From positions 290,583,074 through 290,647,073 of the forward strand of contig CM051460.1 in assembly GCA_028095005.1 (NCBI GenBank): DNA of 64,000 bases. The letters run 5' to 3'. The number at the start of each line of letters is the position of its first letter. Position 1 is the stretch's first letter. The DNA is from Rhynchospora pubera (taxonomy: Eukaryota > Streptophyta > Magnoliopsida > Poales > Cyperaceae). The notes beneath the pieces are model-generated. The model searched no databases and was not told the origin of the DNA. It saw only the letters and a list, made by a program, of their open reading frames with translations. Position numbers and translations under genes: made by a program. Below are positions 1-11,540 of this stretch, in pieces.

Positions 1-300
1 GAGGCATGAGTTCAGTGGGGTACAACCAAAAGATGGAGGTGTTTGTTTACACGGATAGGTATTCTCTATGAAAGACACTTTTCGATATTGCGATGGCAAG
101 ATAGATGAAGATGTTAGTCATAAGATAAGAGCAGAGTGGGTGAAAGGGCGACAAACATCAGACGTCTTATGCCTAAATAAAGTTCCACAGAAGTTAAAAG
201 ACAAGTTTTATAAGACGATGATTAGAATTGCGATGTTGTATGACGTAAAATATTGGGCTAGTAAAAGTCGACATGTCTAGAAAATGAGTGTAACAGATGG
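1..300 (+). mobile_element. LINE (non-LTR retrotransposon) reverse-transcriptase remnant
   Basis: The 70-residue open stretch at 68-280 reads DTFRY, DEDVSHKIRAEW, VLCLNKVPQKLKDKFYKT and AMLYDVKYWA. This matches the C-terminal region of plant LINE reverse transcriptases, which typically read DTFRYLG, DEDVxHRIKAGW, VPLKLKGKFYRT and AMLYGxECW. The same frame extends upstream as GGVCLHG before a stop codon at about position 52, and downstream past a stop as KMSVTDGYVDL, so it is decayed. The element runs off the left edge of the window. Family assignment rests on recalled motifs. Confidence 0.75.
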
Positions 301-1276
301 ATATGTTGATCTGCAGCGATGACATACTACTGCTATTACTACAGATCCACTGCGTATGTCACGCAGATCCTTAATTGCAACATACGGAGTGTTGAATTTC
401 TTTACCCACTTACACTTTTGATCTTTAATTTCTTTAAATTTCACACTTTGTTGCAAGCCATCTGTCTGTCACCACTTAATTTCATTTCTTGGCTGCATCA
501 GCATTGTTATAGTGCACTTGGTGATTTTACTATTTATTTATTTATTTTTTTGACAGGTTATTTCTTCTGATTGATGGTTTGAATGCTTCACCTCTTTCGA
601 TCGATGCTATGCTTGCATCATTGTTGGTTTACACCCAGTGATTGAAGCTTTTTTAGCCTCTTCACTGTTAATGCTTCCTTCTTTGCTCAAGTTGAGGTGA
701 GAGCGATTTCATTTCCTGTGGTGCTGATCTTGCCATGATGTTTGCTGACAATCTCAATAGCATCTACTCATCGTGTTAAACACCCTCTAACAACAACCAA
801 GTTTTAAGAACTGTTATTGGCCAAGAGTTCAGTCCCTAGTTCATTCGAGCCTTTGGCACCAGTTGTGGGTCCCACAAATTTACTTCGTCTTAGCTCAAAT
901 TGATAGCTCATTTTTCTTTCATAGGGTACTACCCATAAAGCTATGTAATAATGTAATTGCAGCAGCAATTTTGCACTTCCATTTCGCACCAGCTCGAGAG
1001 CTTCTCCTTCAAATTAAGCTTGAATTAAGGTACGTCAGAGGTCGAAGTCAATGTCATCATTTTCTCCTTTACACCAGCTTTTAAACGGTATATCATACTC
1101 CAATTGCGGTGCTGTGGTTCAGCGGAACAGATTTGTCAGAGACAACCTCTCTTTCTTCTTTCATTTTTCCCATTTTCTGTTGATTTTTTTTTTTTTTTTG
1201 CTGTTGAATGTGGGGGCCAGGGATAGGACCAATTGACGAGCGCCATTTGTGAGGAGGTAATATCGCTGACAGGTGC
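301..1276. other. Intergenic, no supported gene
   Basis: AT-rich sequence with a T homopolymer near 1187-1199. Short open frames here on both strands show no family resemblance. I see no gene. Confidence 0.6.
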
Positions 1277-1290
1277 GGGGGGGGGGGGGG
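1277..1290. repeat. G14 homopolymer
   Basis: Fourteen consecutive G residues on the plus strand. A run like this is prone to length polymorphism and to sequencing or assembly error, so its exact length should be treated with caution. Confidence 0.9.
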
Positions 1291-1308
1291 AATCCGCATC
1301 CTCCACAG

Positions 1309-1347
1309 CCATTTAAAAGGACTGTGCCGAGCAGTCCTTTTAAATGG
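1309..1347. repeat. Perfect 16-bp inverted repeat with 7-bp loop
   Basis: CCATTTAAAAGGACTG at 1309-1324 is followed after TGCCGAG by its exact reverse complement at 1332-1347. There is no terminator-like or gene context. It may be the core of a degraded foldback element. Confidence 0.85.
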
Positions 1348-1558
1348 ACCGTTCGATCTTGATCCAAGAGCGACGAATAGATACGCATCTCTCTAGCATA
1401 CCCGACCTGCCCGAGTGTCGCTCTGATGCGGTGATATACAACAAAATTAGAAATCGAGCGACAAAATTAGATTAAAAGGATTCTGTCTTACTTTGTTTAC
1501 TTCGTTTGACGAGAAAGCAAACCTAGATTGAGCGACAAAAACTTCTCCACTCCAAGAT

Positions 1559-1633
1559 GTTGCTGCTGCCATCGCTCCTTATTCTCCTCCGTGTAGGTGT
1601 TGCTGCCATTGTTCCTTGTTCTCCTCCGTGTAG
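1559..1633. repeat. Imperfect tandem duplication, about 37-bp unit
   Basis: The motif TTCTCCTCCGTGTAGGTGTT occurs twice, each time preceded by a TGCTGCCAT-like segment. The two adjacent units differ by a few substitutions. It has no coding meaning that I can support. Confidence 0.8.
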
Positions 1634-3854
1634 GTGTTGCTGTCATGCAAATCTTGTTTGTCCTTCAATTTGATATGATAAAGTGCTTATTGAGGCGCAG
1701 CATTTTGGTAAGTACTAGATTTTTCCATTAATTTGGTTTAATTTTCCTTTTATTATGGTTTCATGAGTAGCATGTGTTATGAATTTGATTTATATAATCA
1801 TATCAGGTTCATAGCCTTATAGGATCTTACCAGTAAGAATAGAGAGCTACAAATAATGGTTCAAGCTAATATTAAGACAAAAAATAATAATAATAATAAA
1901 TGAACTGGACCAGCACTGTCAGTATACCAGCCACAATTCAATCACTATTTAGTGACAATATACAAGCCTTGGTACCACACTCGATTTGTACCAGCACTGG
2001 AAAAGTAAAGAACTTCCAATTTGTGTTGAATAAAATATTTTTCCCAATTTTTATTATGTGCTAACAATTTTTTCATTTTATTCATTTATAGGATATTTTT
2101 TTCGACCATAATAATTCTATGACCAGACAAGATGTCGCTGTTGTTACAAAAGGATTAGAGAATTGAAGAAGCAATTAGAAAAGTTCAATGAACTGGAAGA
2201 GAAGTTGAAGGAATTCGAAGAGAAGTTACTGAAGCATTTGGAAGAATTTAAAAGCCAACTAATTCAATACCTTGTATTATTTATTATTTTCTTTTGATTA
2301 CTGTAATTTGTATGAGAAAGAGACAGAATTAGTGATACGGTCACTAATTGTACCGAGCTGTTGTAATATGACTCGAGTTTTGAGCTGTTGTATCGAGCTT
2401 GTCTATTAAAGGAGAGTGAAATGCTGTTGTAATTTCAAATTTAATTGTCACGAATTAGTGAAATGCTGGAATTAAGAATTGAACACATGATAGCTTGTCT
2501 ATTAAATTTCATTTAGACCTAGAAACTAAATTTATACTAGGGTCAGTTGGTCAATATTCAACTTGAAAGACAAATTACATATACTAAATTGAATATTGAG
2601 TTCAGCGCTGCATATACTAAATTGCATATTCAACTTGAAATTTTCTGTTCACATTTTTCCTGGGTTTAGCCTACTGAGATATACTGGCTGACGGTTGGCT
2701 GATTGAGTTGTCTAATTGAGTAGTAGACAACTTATTCTTTGCAGAAACTAAATTACATACTGGCTGTTTTCAACCAATTTTTCCAAAATACCCCTTACAG
2801 TAGACAATCACCAAAAATAACACATGCGCAGAAATTAACTATTTAAATTTGTTTAAGATCCAGTTTCTATTTTCTATTTCAAGATCCAGAACATCATTGT
2901 TTACCAAATGGTCATTCTCATAACATCTACAAAATGTTGCCAACTAACTATCCCCTATTTCTTTCATCTACAAAATGTTGTCAACTATCCTACTATTTCT
3001 TTCATCTACAAAATGTTACCAAAAAAAGAAATTCCTCTAAATCTTGTTTAGTCTTCTACAATTAACACATTGCTGCAAAAAAAAAAAAAAGAAATTACAT
3101 AGACACCATTTTAAACTTCATTTTAAGACACTTACTGTATGTATTCAAGGTTATCATAGCACCCAAAGTTCTCCTCCGATATATCTTTTGACAAATTATT
3201 ATCCGGCCTATAATTATAACAGAAATTAGATAAAACATTAAATAAATAGATAAGCTACCAGTAAAATGTCATTCGACATATTTAATGCACTGGTCACATA
3301 TTTGACTTTGACTTATTGTTCAAATAATCTCATACAAATTACAAATGCCATTTGATTGGTCACATATTTCAAATACCATTTGACTAGATATTGGACACCA
3401 TTAACCATTCGAATAATTTACTGGACACCATACTTTTAATTGGCGCAAGAATTAAGTAGACACCATTACTGGACATTGGTTTCAAATACCATACAAATTA
3501 GAATCAAAATTAAGTCCCAAATAATTAACCTTATATTTGGTTGGTTATTTGAGATACTTCGATCATTGTCTTTCTTTCTTCTCGACAAGTTCTCGTTCTA
3601 AGATTTTTTTCATTTCGAACGATTGTCACCATCTTTCTTCTTTAGGTGGAGTGAATTTTCGGGTTGGCTAATTGAGTTATCTTCACCACAATCATTGGTT
3701 CTTTTCGATAGATTTCCATATCTCTCTTCCACTTGCTCTCGAAGGGAACGCAATTTATTGAGCACAAATTGAATTTTACCTTCCACAAATTTGTGCGTTC
3801 TAATCCTTCTAACCAACAATATACTTTAAGCAACAAATTATTGATATTGTTATT
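1634..3854. other. Intergenic, decayed repeats, no supported gene
   Basis: AT-rich sequence with short direct repeats such as TTTCATCTACAAAATGTT near 2940-3017 and repeated GGACACCAT phrases near 3390-3480. Apart from the coiled-coil-like remnant at 2130-2297 no coding signal is convincing. A minus-strand frame at 3610-3819 is charged and hydrophilic (for example REQVEERYGNLSKR) but I do not recognise it. Confidence 0.5.
2130..2297 (+). pseudogene. Possible coiled-coil protein remnant
   Basis: In one frame the sequence reads RCRCCYKRIRELKKQLEK, then a strongly heptad-like stretch rich in Leu, Glu and Lys (NELEEKLKEFEEKLLKHLEE), then a hydrophobic tail ending at a stop at 2295-2297. The coiled coil followed by a hydrophobic C-terminus resembles short plant GRF-type zinc-finger proteins and some transposon-encoded accessory proteins. 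No complete start or zinc-finger domain survives upstream. It could equally be chance purine-rich sequence. The function is unknown. Confidence 0.25.
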
Positions 3855-5900
3855 TGTTAGAAAATTACTCAATTTTAATTTTGTGACTAATTACACTTAA
3901 TTAATCCCATTAAACAAAGAGCAAAGTAGATCTAGTGCAAAAGCTCAATTCGACACAAGAGAAAGGTAGGAAAAAGTATATCTCTCTTGATATTGTAATC
4001 AAGTGGCTCGATCCTACGGCTTAGAAATCGATGGGGTGCTCTCCAAACTCCTCCAAATCGAAACGCCTCGAGTCCACTAAGGTATTAACCAAGTTATTCT
4101 CGAATCGTGCTAGCGATGAGAATAACAAGTCTAATCCCAAAGGTTTCCCTTTCTTCAAACAATTCACCAATTAATTTGTGGAAGGGAGAGCTCAACACAT
4201 GAGCAATTGAGTGGGAAAGAGAGAGGGAGGCACATGGCCATGGAGGGAGAGAGGGTGGCGGCTAGGAGAGGAAGAGAGAGAGCCATCCAAGGAGCCTCCA
4301 TATAGGTCCTTATGTAGCCTCCAAACTCTAGCACAAAGTTCACACTAATTACATGTGTGCCACCCCACCTACCACCCTAATAGGGTCGGCCTTCTAGTGG
4401 GCCTAGATGGGCTATTAGTAGGGGTGAAAACGGTCACCGTTTCGACCGTCCTTTCGTTTCGTTTCGTCCAAAACGAAACGAAACGGTTAAGATTTTTTGT
4501 TGCGTTTTATAAACGAAACGGTTAACGAAAGCTTAGAACAGTTTCGTCCATGTGTATTTTCGTGATTTCAACCGTTTCGTCCAAAACGAAATGGTTAACG
4601 CAAATGGGTGATCAATTTCGTTTTAAAACGAAACGGTTAACGAAATCGATCGTTTTCGTGGTCGTTTTAGACGTTATGCAGCCATAGCTATTAGCTCATC
4701 TCCATTTAGACCTTAATTCTATTAATTAAAGGCCCTCATTCAATTGCTATTAATTGGACATTTAATTTACCAATAAACAAAGGCCCAATTAACTTAATTA
4801 AATTAAGTGTGTTGTTTATAAATAATTATTAACTTAATAATAATTATTTAGAGATTCGACAATACATTAATTTATTTCAATATGATCCATTTGACTTAAT
4901 TAATTATAACGGTCCACAACGGTATATAATTAATTAATCAACTTATCATATTTTTGCAATACTCACTATTGCAAATAAATAAATAATGCAGGTATGGTTA
5001 AACACCTTATTTTGTGTGACCCTTTGAGGATTTATGCTATGTTGGACATGGAATTAAATCGTTATTTAATTCCAATAATCATAAGCGGTATCTAGCAACA
5101 CGTTATGATTCCCAATTCGCATAAATAATGTACTGCTAAAGTATTTAAATCCTACATAAGAGAATAAAAGTATTTCTCTATTTTGATTCTTATGTCACAC
5201 GATATCATCGTATAATCCAAGATAGGAATATGTCATTCTTGCAGATTATACGTTTTTTTGATCTAGAGTTGATCGTCTAGTTGCGCGCATACGATCCAAC
5301 TCCATCAAGGGGCCTAAATAGATATCGTCACTCACTAAGTGAATTAATGAGAGACATACGGTTTTCTTGATGATTAACTTTTCCCCGCACAATTCAAGAG
5401 AACATAAATAAAGTCCGTATAGCAGCCCTTATCGGGAATCAGCGGTAGACAATATTTATTGAACCTATCTTCATATGGAAAAGATAAACATCTCAAACTT
5501 AGAACCAAAATCATAATGAAATAAATAATGACATATAACACAATCCAAATATTTATTTCGTTAGGTCAAGTCCTGTAATATGTTCTATAACATACACATA
5601 TGCAATTAATCTGGTAACTCCTTACCTATGATTTGCAGAACTTAATAATCACTTAACTTGCATACTAATCTTATATGATAATTAATGTTCATTGTTAATT
5701 AACATTAATTATCAAGATTATGGACAGTTTAGATTTATTATTGTCATTCTAAAGAATGATCCACAGAGATCCACAATTCAGATCCTTAACCTGAATGATC
5801 TGTCAATAATTTACCTAGGAACAGATGATAAAATATCATCGATAACATAAATTAATATTTAAGTCATCAAATTATTGACTTCTAGGACATAACTTCAACA
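3855..5900 (-). mobile_element. Solo LTR, Copia Angela/BARE-like, carrying a nested MITE
   Basis: It begins TGTTAG and ends TCAACA, and is bounded by a perfect 5-bp target duplication TTATT (3850-3854 and 5901-5905). It aligns along its length with the second copy at 30179-31939, sharing phrases such as GGATTTATGCTATGTTGG and CGCCTCGAGTCCACTAAGG. No internal domain, primer-binding site or second LTR adjoins it, so it is a solo LTR left by LTR-LTR recombination. On the minus strand the start resembles Angela/BARE LTRs, whose length of about 1.8 kb also fits; the lineage is inferred from memory. Removing the nested element and its duplicated target (276 bp) gives about 1770 bp, against 1761 bp for the other copy. 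Confidence 0.85.
4419..4686. mobile_element. hAT-like MITE nested in the solo LTR
   Basis: This 268-bp insertion is absent from the sister LTR copy and is flanked by a perfect 8-bp duplication GCTATTAG (4411-4418 and 4687-4694), the length made by hAT transposases. The left end TAGGGGTGAAAACGG is typical of plant hAT MITEs. The right end is an imperfect inverted copy (AAAACGACCAC on the reverse strand). The interior is filled with AAACGAAACGGTTAACGAAA-like repeats. It has no coding capacity. Confidence 0.8.
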
Positions 5901-5905
5901 TTATT

Positions 5906-6169
5906 AGCTTACTGGTTTCATTATGTATCAACAGAAAAAAAGTGCCAGGGGTAGAGCCTAAAGTTTTCTTCAGCGATAAATCAAGCTTATCCCCAACTTA
6001 TCCCCATTCTTTTACTAAGCTTATCCCTAACAAACAAAATTCAATCTCCACCTCAAAGATCCTTGCAGATTTCAAATTTTATAATTCTTTCGTTCCAATT
6101 TACCAAAAAGATAGTGCTTTGTATCGGCCCAAAAGAAAATAATCAAAAGAAATGGGCTAGCTAATTGAA
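5906..6169. other. Intergenic, no supported feature
   Basis: Short AT-rich spacer between the solo LTR and the LTR-like stretch. The 66-residue open frame at 5942-6142 shows no family resemblance. Confidence 0.5.
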
Positions 6170-7140
6170 TGTCGTTCGGGGGAGAGGGGTCTACCGTCGT
6201 TTAGTGCTCTACCCCTCTAATTGGCAGATTTCACTAATTAGTGCTCTACCGTCGTTTCTTCTTTTATTTTTAGGTTTCTTGATGATTTTTGGTGGATTCT
6301 CAATCTTTAAATGGATTTGACACTTGGCATTAACTAGACGACTCATTCTTAGCACTTGGAGGTGATATCCAAGCCACATTCGGATCAAATGACTCATGTT
6401 CGGACCGAATGGGGCTTTGCTCGGACCAAAGACACAATAATTGCATAAAATAGGAGATTTGAGAGAAGTAATTGGCTAAATGGAATCAATAGAATTGAAG
6501 AGCTGATCCTAAGATTTCCAACGGTTTTTGAATCGCCTCAATCGGAGTCCGGATGAAGAAATTATGGCCGAAACACTATCTCAATGCTGGACTCTCTGGT
6601 CGGAAATCCTGTTCGGTCCGACCAGAACCATGTTCGGTCCGACCAGAACTCACTCGGACCGACCAGAGACTTATATGGAAGGTTTTTATGCAAGGAAACT
6701 TGATATTTTGGCAATATTTCTTGCCATGACGTGCCTACACTCTTTTCTTATGCCGGGAACCATTATAAATGCGCCCCTAGGCCAGAAAGAGGGAAATCCA
6801 AGCCACCAACCACGAAATTCTACTTCCCACCACGTTTTGGCACCTTTTCACCACCGTTCCCATGCTATGTGAAGCCAGACTAACTCGATTGTTTCTAGAT
6901 TGGCACATACAACCCTCTTGTAATCCAAACGGCTAGTCTTCTCTAACTCTAGTTATACACAATTTATCAGTTAATTGGCTTAACTAATATCCCTATAATT
7001 CTTCTTTCGACAGTTCAAGTTCCTTCAACTAAACCAATTAAACTCTTATCTGGCTTTAGTTTCAACTTTCGTTCCTTGACTTAACCATACAAGTATACAA
7101 CTTGGATCTAAGACTTCCCTCAACTCTCTTTTGTTGGGAA
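6170..7140 (+). mobile_element. Decayed LTR-like sequence (probably Gypsy)
   Basis: The stretch contains repeated TTCGGTCCGACCAGAAC phrases (6610-6670), an ATCGGAGTCCGGATGAAGAA phrase of the kind seen in plant Gypsy LTRs, and a TATAAAT box near 6764-6770 followed about 140 bp later by a CTCTTGTAATCC segment. This looks like the promoter and polyadenylation part of an LTR. Neither terminus nor a target duplication could be placed, and the 114-residue open frame at 6528-6872 is then just LTR sequence. Confidence 0.4.
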
Positions 7141-8067
7141 TAGATCACCATTTCTGGTTTATGATCTAGATCTCATCTTTTGAGCTATTGATCTTTTATT
7201 TGCATTAATTACTCAATTCCTATCATTCAAGGTTGGCTTAATCTTGACGAAAAAATACCAATCTATTCAAACAGATCAAGTATAACAAAATAGTAAATAA
7301 AAACACAAGTTATAAAACTAAGCAAACTGAATAGAGACTAATCAATTAATGTAAGCTAAGTTAAGTATCTGTTTATCAACCATAACCCCTAGATCTAACT
7401 ACTCGAGTAAGATCATCATAACAACAAACATCAAGGTATCAATCATCATTACAAAAACAAACAAGAAATATTAAGAGATTACAACAAATTAGATGTGAAT
7501 CTCTTGTTTGGTTGTTGTGGCATGAACTGAACTCCTCACTTGGCTTCTTAACCTGACAACTCGAAGACAAGAGATCGACTCACTTCTCCTCTGCAATAGC
7601 GTAACTTCTCTGTAAAATTGGGAACACTGAACTCTAGAGATTCCTGCCCTTTTATAGTGATGGAAAAGAACCGTCGAGGGCAGGAGTGTGCTCAGAAGTG
7701 GGGCAGATCGTGGCAGAAATCATGTTGGAGTAGCTGCCAAATAACCGTCTTGAACGTGGAAACTGCTTGATAGATCTCCTAGCGGTCTGCTTACTGACGT
7801 AGTTTGCCAGCCTGGAATACTTCAAACTATCTCCTGGCCTTCTCCAGTCTAGTTACATTCTGTCTGTTCAATCCATCCCGTCTGGCACTTTGTCGAGTCG
7901 CATGAAAATTGTCACTTATTGTAGATTTGATGCCACATTTGATGATTGTCCTGTCAAAATACAAAAGGCTATGGCAGTACCTAAAAACTAATAAAAACAA
8001 ATAAAAACTAAGTTAAGTTAAATAAATTATAATCAAACTAGGAAATAAAGACTATGAGTAATTTACC
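7141..8067. other. Intergenic and 3' flank of the NB-LRR gene
   Basis: No coding signal. It may be the remaining body of the decayed LTR element. The part nearest 8067 presumably holds the 3' UTR of the minus-strand NB-LRR gene. Confidence 0.5.
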
Positions 8068-11000
8068 TCACTTAAGGAAGATCCTATTATTGATGGATTT
8101 TTTTGAGGCAACATGTGGAGAGGATTTGAGTTTGTAGTGGAAAAGTTCCTCTGCTTTCATTTGCATTTTAATTTTCTTGCATTGGCTAACTTCTCCATCA
8201 ACACATACTTCCTGGTCACGCGGCCCTTCTAAGAAAGGGAGTCGACACAGGCTCCAACACCCTCGAAAATAGAGTGTCTTCCATTGAGGAGCATGAAGCG
8301 GACCAACCCTATGTTTATCACAATCATAGATATGTCGCATTTGTGGTAGCTCCTCAAACCTTATTTTGCGAAGGTTTTGCAATTTGTTTTCTATATCATC
8401 AGGTTTCATGCTAGATTTGTCGAACACCGTTTGGAGCTTGCCACAATATGTGATAATTAGTGTTTCTAGATTAGGTAATAACAACCGCTCAGTAAAGATG
8501 CTCTTCAAATTACCGCAATTGTACACATACAAATGCTTTAGTGCAGCAAAATATTTTTCATGTTGAGAATATATGTAGAATATAGTAGTAAGCTGTGAAA
8601 GATGTCCAGCTCGTATGCTAAGCAACTCACTAGCCACATTATCTTCCCCATACCAAGCTGTACTGAATGTTTGATTCATTCGCTGGCACCTCTCAACTGC
8701 AACATCTTTTAATCTTGGAAATGTTTGATGTAGATCATCTAAGCATGACAACCAATCATTATCCTTCACTGATAATGACTCTGTTATCTCCAAAATCCCC
8801 TCGAGATCTTTAGGTTTTTGTTCAGTAGATGAGATCTCAACATGACGACGTCGGGGGTGTTGTGCTGGGGGAGGCATATGAATTAAGTTCTTAAAATAAT
8901 CAGTTTCCTTGTAAACGCATGCTGCACTAGTTTGTGGTTGGATAGATTGTCTCAACCTTCTCATATTTTCTTTCCTTTTCTCACATGAAGAAACCAAAAT
9001 GTAAAATGATTGAAGAGATCCTCCAGCTACTAGACGTCTACAATTTTCTTGATTTAAATTATAGAATAGACATGAATCCCTTACAGATATACAAACTCCG
9101 GTGTCAAGGTTAATCATCATGTCAGCATCAGAGTCACCAATCGTTGTAGTAAAATGTTCACACTGGTCTAAGTTAAGCACCTCAGGAACATGATCTAGCT
9201 GGTGCCAAGGGACTCTTTTCAACTGTGAAGCTGCTTGTAAATCTAGCTTTCTAAGCCTTTTAGAGCCAGAGATCCCAGGAGGAAGCTCTTTAATGGCTGT
9301 TCCCGAAAGATCGAGCTCCTCCAATTTATCAAGATCATGAAGAACCACGATTTCTAATTCTCGACAACCACGTAATGATAGAGAACTAGTATATGAATGT
9401 GTGAGAGAGAATGATTTAAGATTGACAAGATCGATCATTTTTATCTCAATTAGGGATTGGCAATCACTTACGATCATTTCTTGAAGCTCGTGTGATCGTG
9501 AAAGTGATTCTGGTAACTGAACTATGTGATCATTACCAATGAGTGTTAAGACTTTCAATCTCTTTATTGGTAATGCTTCAATTGCTAATAGGCTCCTACA
9601 ACCGTTCAATTGAATCTCTTCAAGATTTTGAGCTTCACAAAGTGATTTTGGTAGTTCTTCTAGTAAATTGTTGTTGATTAATTTGAGAACACGTAGGAAT
9701 AACATTTTCTTAAATGTATCGGGGGGGAGATGTGTGAGTTTTGTCTCAGAAACAGAGAGGATTACAAGGTTTGCCAATGACATTATAGAAAGAGGTAGGT
9801 TAGTGAGGTATTGACAACCAAGAAACACAAGTTCTCGAAGGCTCTCCATGCCTGAAAATATATTGAATGGTAGGGATGTGATTGTCGGGCATGACAGATC
9901 TAGATAATAAATTCTTGATTTTTTGTGGCTCAAATCATCGGGTATCTCAATAAGAGGAACTCCATGCAAATCTAGGACCTCTATCTTTTCTAGAGTAGCA
10001 ATAGGAGATGAGGTGGATAAATTGGGAGCAAGAGAAATCATATTTTGGCAGTGTTTCATAGAAAGAAATCGAAGGTTGGCAAGGCATGCGATCGAGGGAG
10101 GTAGGGATTTGATAGAAGTGTACGACAGATCAAGGACACGGAGACATGGCATGTGGAAAATGAGAGTCTCGATGATTGGTTGAGAGATCTCTTTCCTACC
10201 CCTCAATGTTAGAGTGGTGGTGTTAGTAGGCCACTCTGGAATGGATGATGGAATAGGAAAAAGCCTGATGGAGTGAATTCCAGTTGCATATAACTCTATC
10301 CATCTGCAAGATTCAGTTGCAAAAGATACCCAATTTATGCCAGCTAGTTTAGATGGATCAGATAAATCGCTTTTTGTTAATAATCCCACTCTATTGAATG
10401 ACATACCATAAGTTTTTTGATAAATGAGCTGCCACATTCCTGAGAAGGAGACAATGCACGTATTAGGTGATGGTAAAGAACTAGATGCACGAGGACAACA
10501 TGATTGTAGCATGGAATTTGAAAGGAGCGCTTCGAGTATTGTTTGTGCCAATTCAAACAACTTGTCAATACTGGTGATCATGTATTCTTCCTTATTCTCC
10601 AGTGCTAATTGAAAATACATCCTATTATTATGTGATGATAACGTACGATCGAGTTTTATTGATCTAGTAAAAAGGCCCTCTGAGATCCAAAATCGGATCA
10701 ACTCTTTAGCTCCGATACAGCTTCCAATAGGGTTTTCGTTTTGTTTTTGTTTTTCGTCACCGTTGAGAAGAAGTGTGTAGAGGAGGCAACTCCATAACAT
10801 ATCTTCCATCACTTCCCTACCAGCTAGTTCAGAAGATATGGAACGAGCTATACGCCCTAACTCTTCACGAAGTATTACGTATTTCAGATAATTGGCATCA
10901 TCACGCATTTCTTGAGGATCCACGATTCTGTCAAATTGGACCCTACTCTGAGCACAAATTTCACGGGAGGGTGTAGAGATCAACCACCAACTACTTGAGT

Positions 11001-11540
11001 CGTCCCAAGCCACTGGTAAAGGAAGCCAACCTTCCATTAACCACTCGTTTATTGGGTCACTTAGAGGGTGGAGCAGATTTTCCACAATTATTAGACATCT
11101 CTTCCCCAATAACTTCTTATTGAATTTTTTTTTAATTCTCTGATCTTATTAAATTCAATTTTTTTGTATTCCCGATCATTATAATTTTCTTCATCTTTTT
11201 GAATTAACCAGAACAAGATAAGTGTACTATCATCTATTTGATCAAGTTCAATAGCTAGTCTCAGCACTGCATTTTTCTCGGTCTGCTGGATGGCGTTTGT
11301 GCCTCCACTGGAATCAATAACAGAAGGTATTGGGATACGTATTGTGTAGTCGAATTTGAAAGTTTCATTAAGCGCCTTTTCAGTGATACGCTGGACAGAT
11401 TCTAACATGCCTGACCCATCACCAAAACCCACAGTCCATATTTTTGTCGGAAATTTTTCATGAAAGGTAGAATCAACTACATCTTTATAACTTACTTTTC
11501 CGGTTCTTATGAACCAATGAAAGGGTGGTTCCAAAATCAT
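8068..11540 (-). pseudogene. NB-LRR (NLR) disease-resistance-like gene split by one frameshift
   Basis: Two overlapping minus-strand frames form one protein. The first (11540 to 11091, 149 residues) begins at an ATG preceded by an in-frame stop and enters a nucleotide-binding domain without an N-terminal coiled-coil or TIR domain. The second (open to 8068) continues with KRCLIIVENL (kinase-2/Walker B), WWLISTPSREIC (RNBS-B), CLLYTLL...ELIRFWISEGLF (winged helix), then many leucine-rich repeats from the TTTLTLRGR segment onward and a C-terminal WKTLYFRGCWSLCRLP block. The frame changes in a run of nine A (T at 11125-11133); a shift there joins the two parts exactly where NB-ARC proteins are collinear. 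The P-loop position reads GFGDGSGMLES, without the Lys-Thr/Ser of a working nucleotide site, and GLPL is not recognisable. The layout resembles the At4g19050-type clade. The gene is either a recent pseudogene or carries an assembly error; as a family member it is clear. Confidence 0.85.

Noticed and set aside
1110..1145. TGGTTCAGCGG resembling a Pol III A box, possible SINE or tRNA
   Set aside because: No convincing B box at the right distance and no cloverleaf.
3610..3872. Hydrophilic minus-strand frames that could be a transposon protein
   Set aside because: Composition is protein-like but I recognise no family, and two overlapping frames compete; not enough to call.
6528..6872. A 114-residue plus-strand frame
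   Set aside because: It lies in repetitive LTR-like sequence with duplicated TTCGGTCCGACC phrases and has no recognisable domain.
8366..10976. Several plus-strand frames opposite the NB-LRR gene
   Set aside because: Short, without homology, and fully covered by the strong minus-strand LRR coding sequence.
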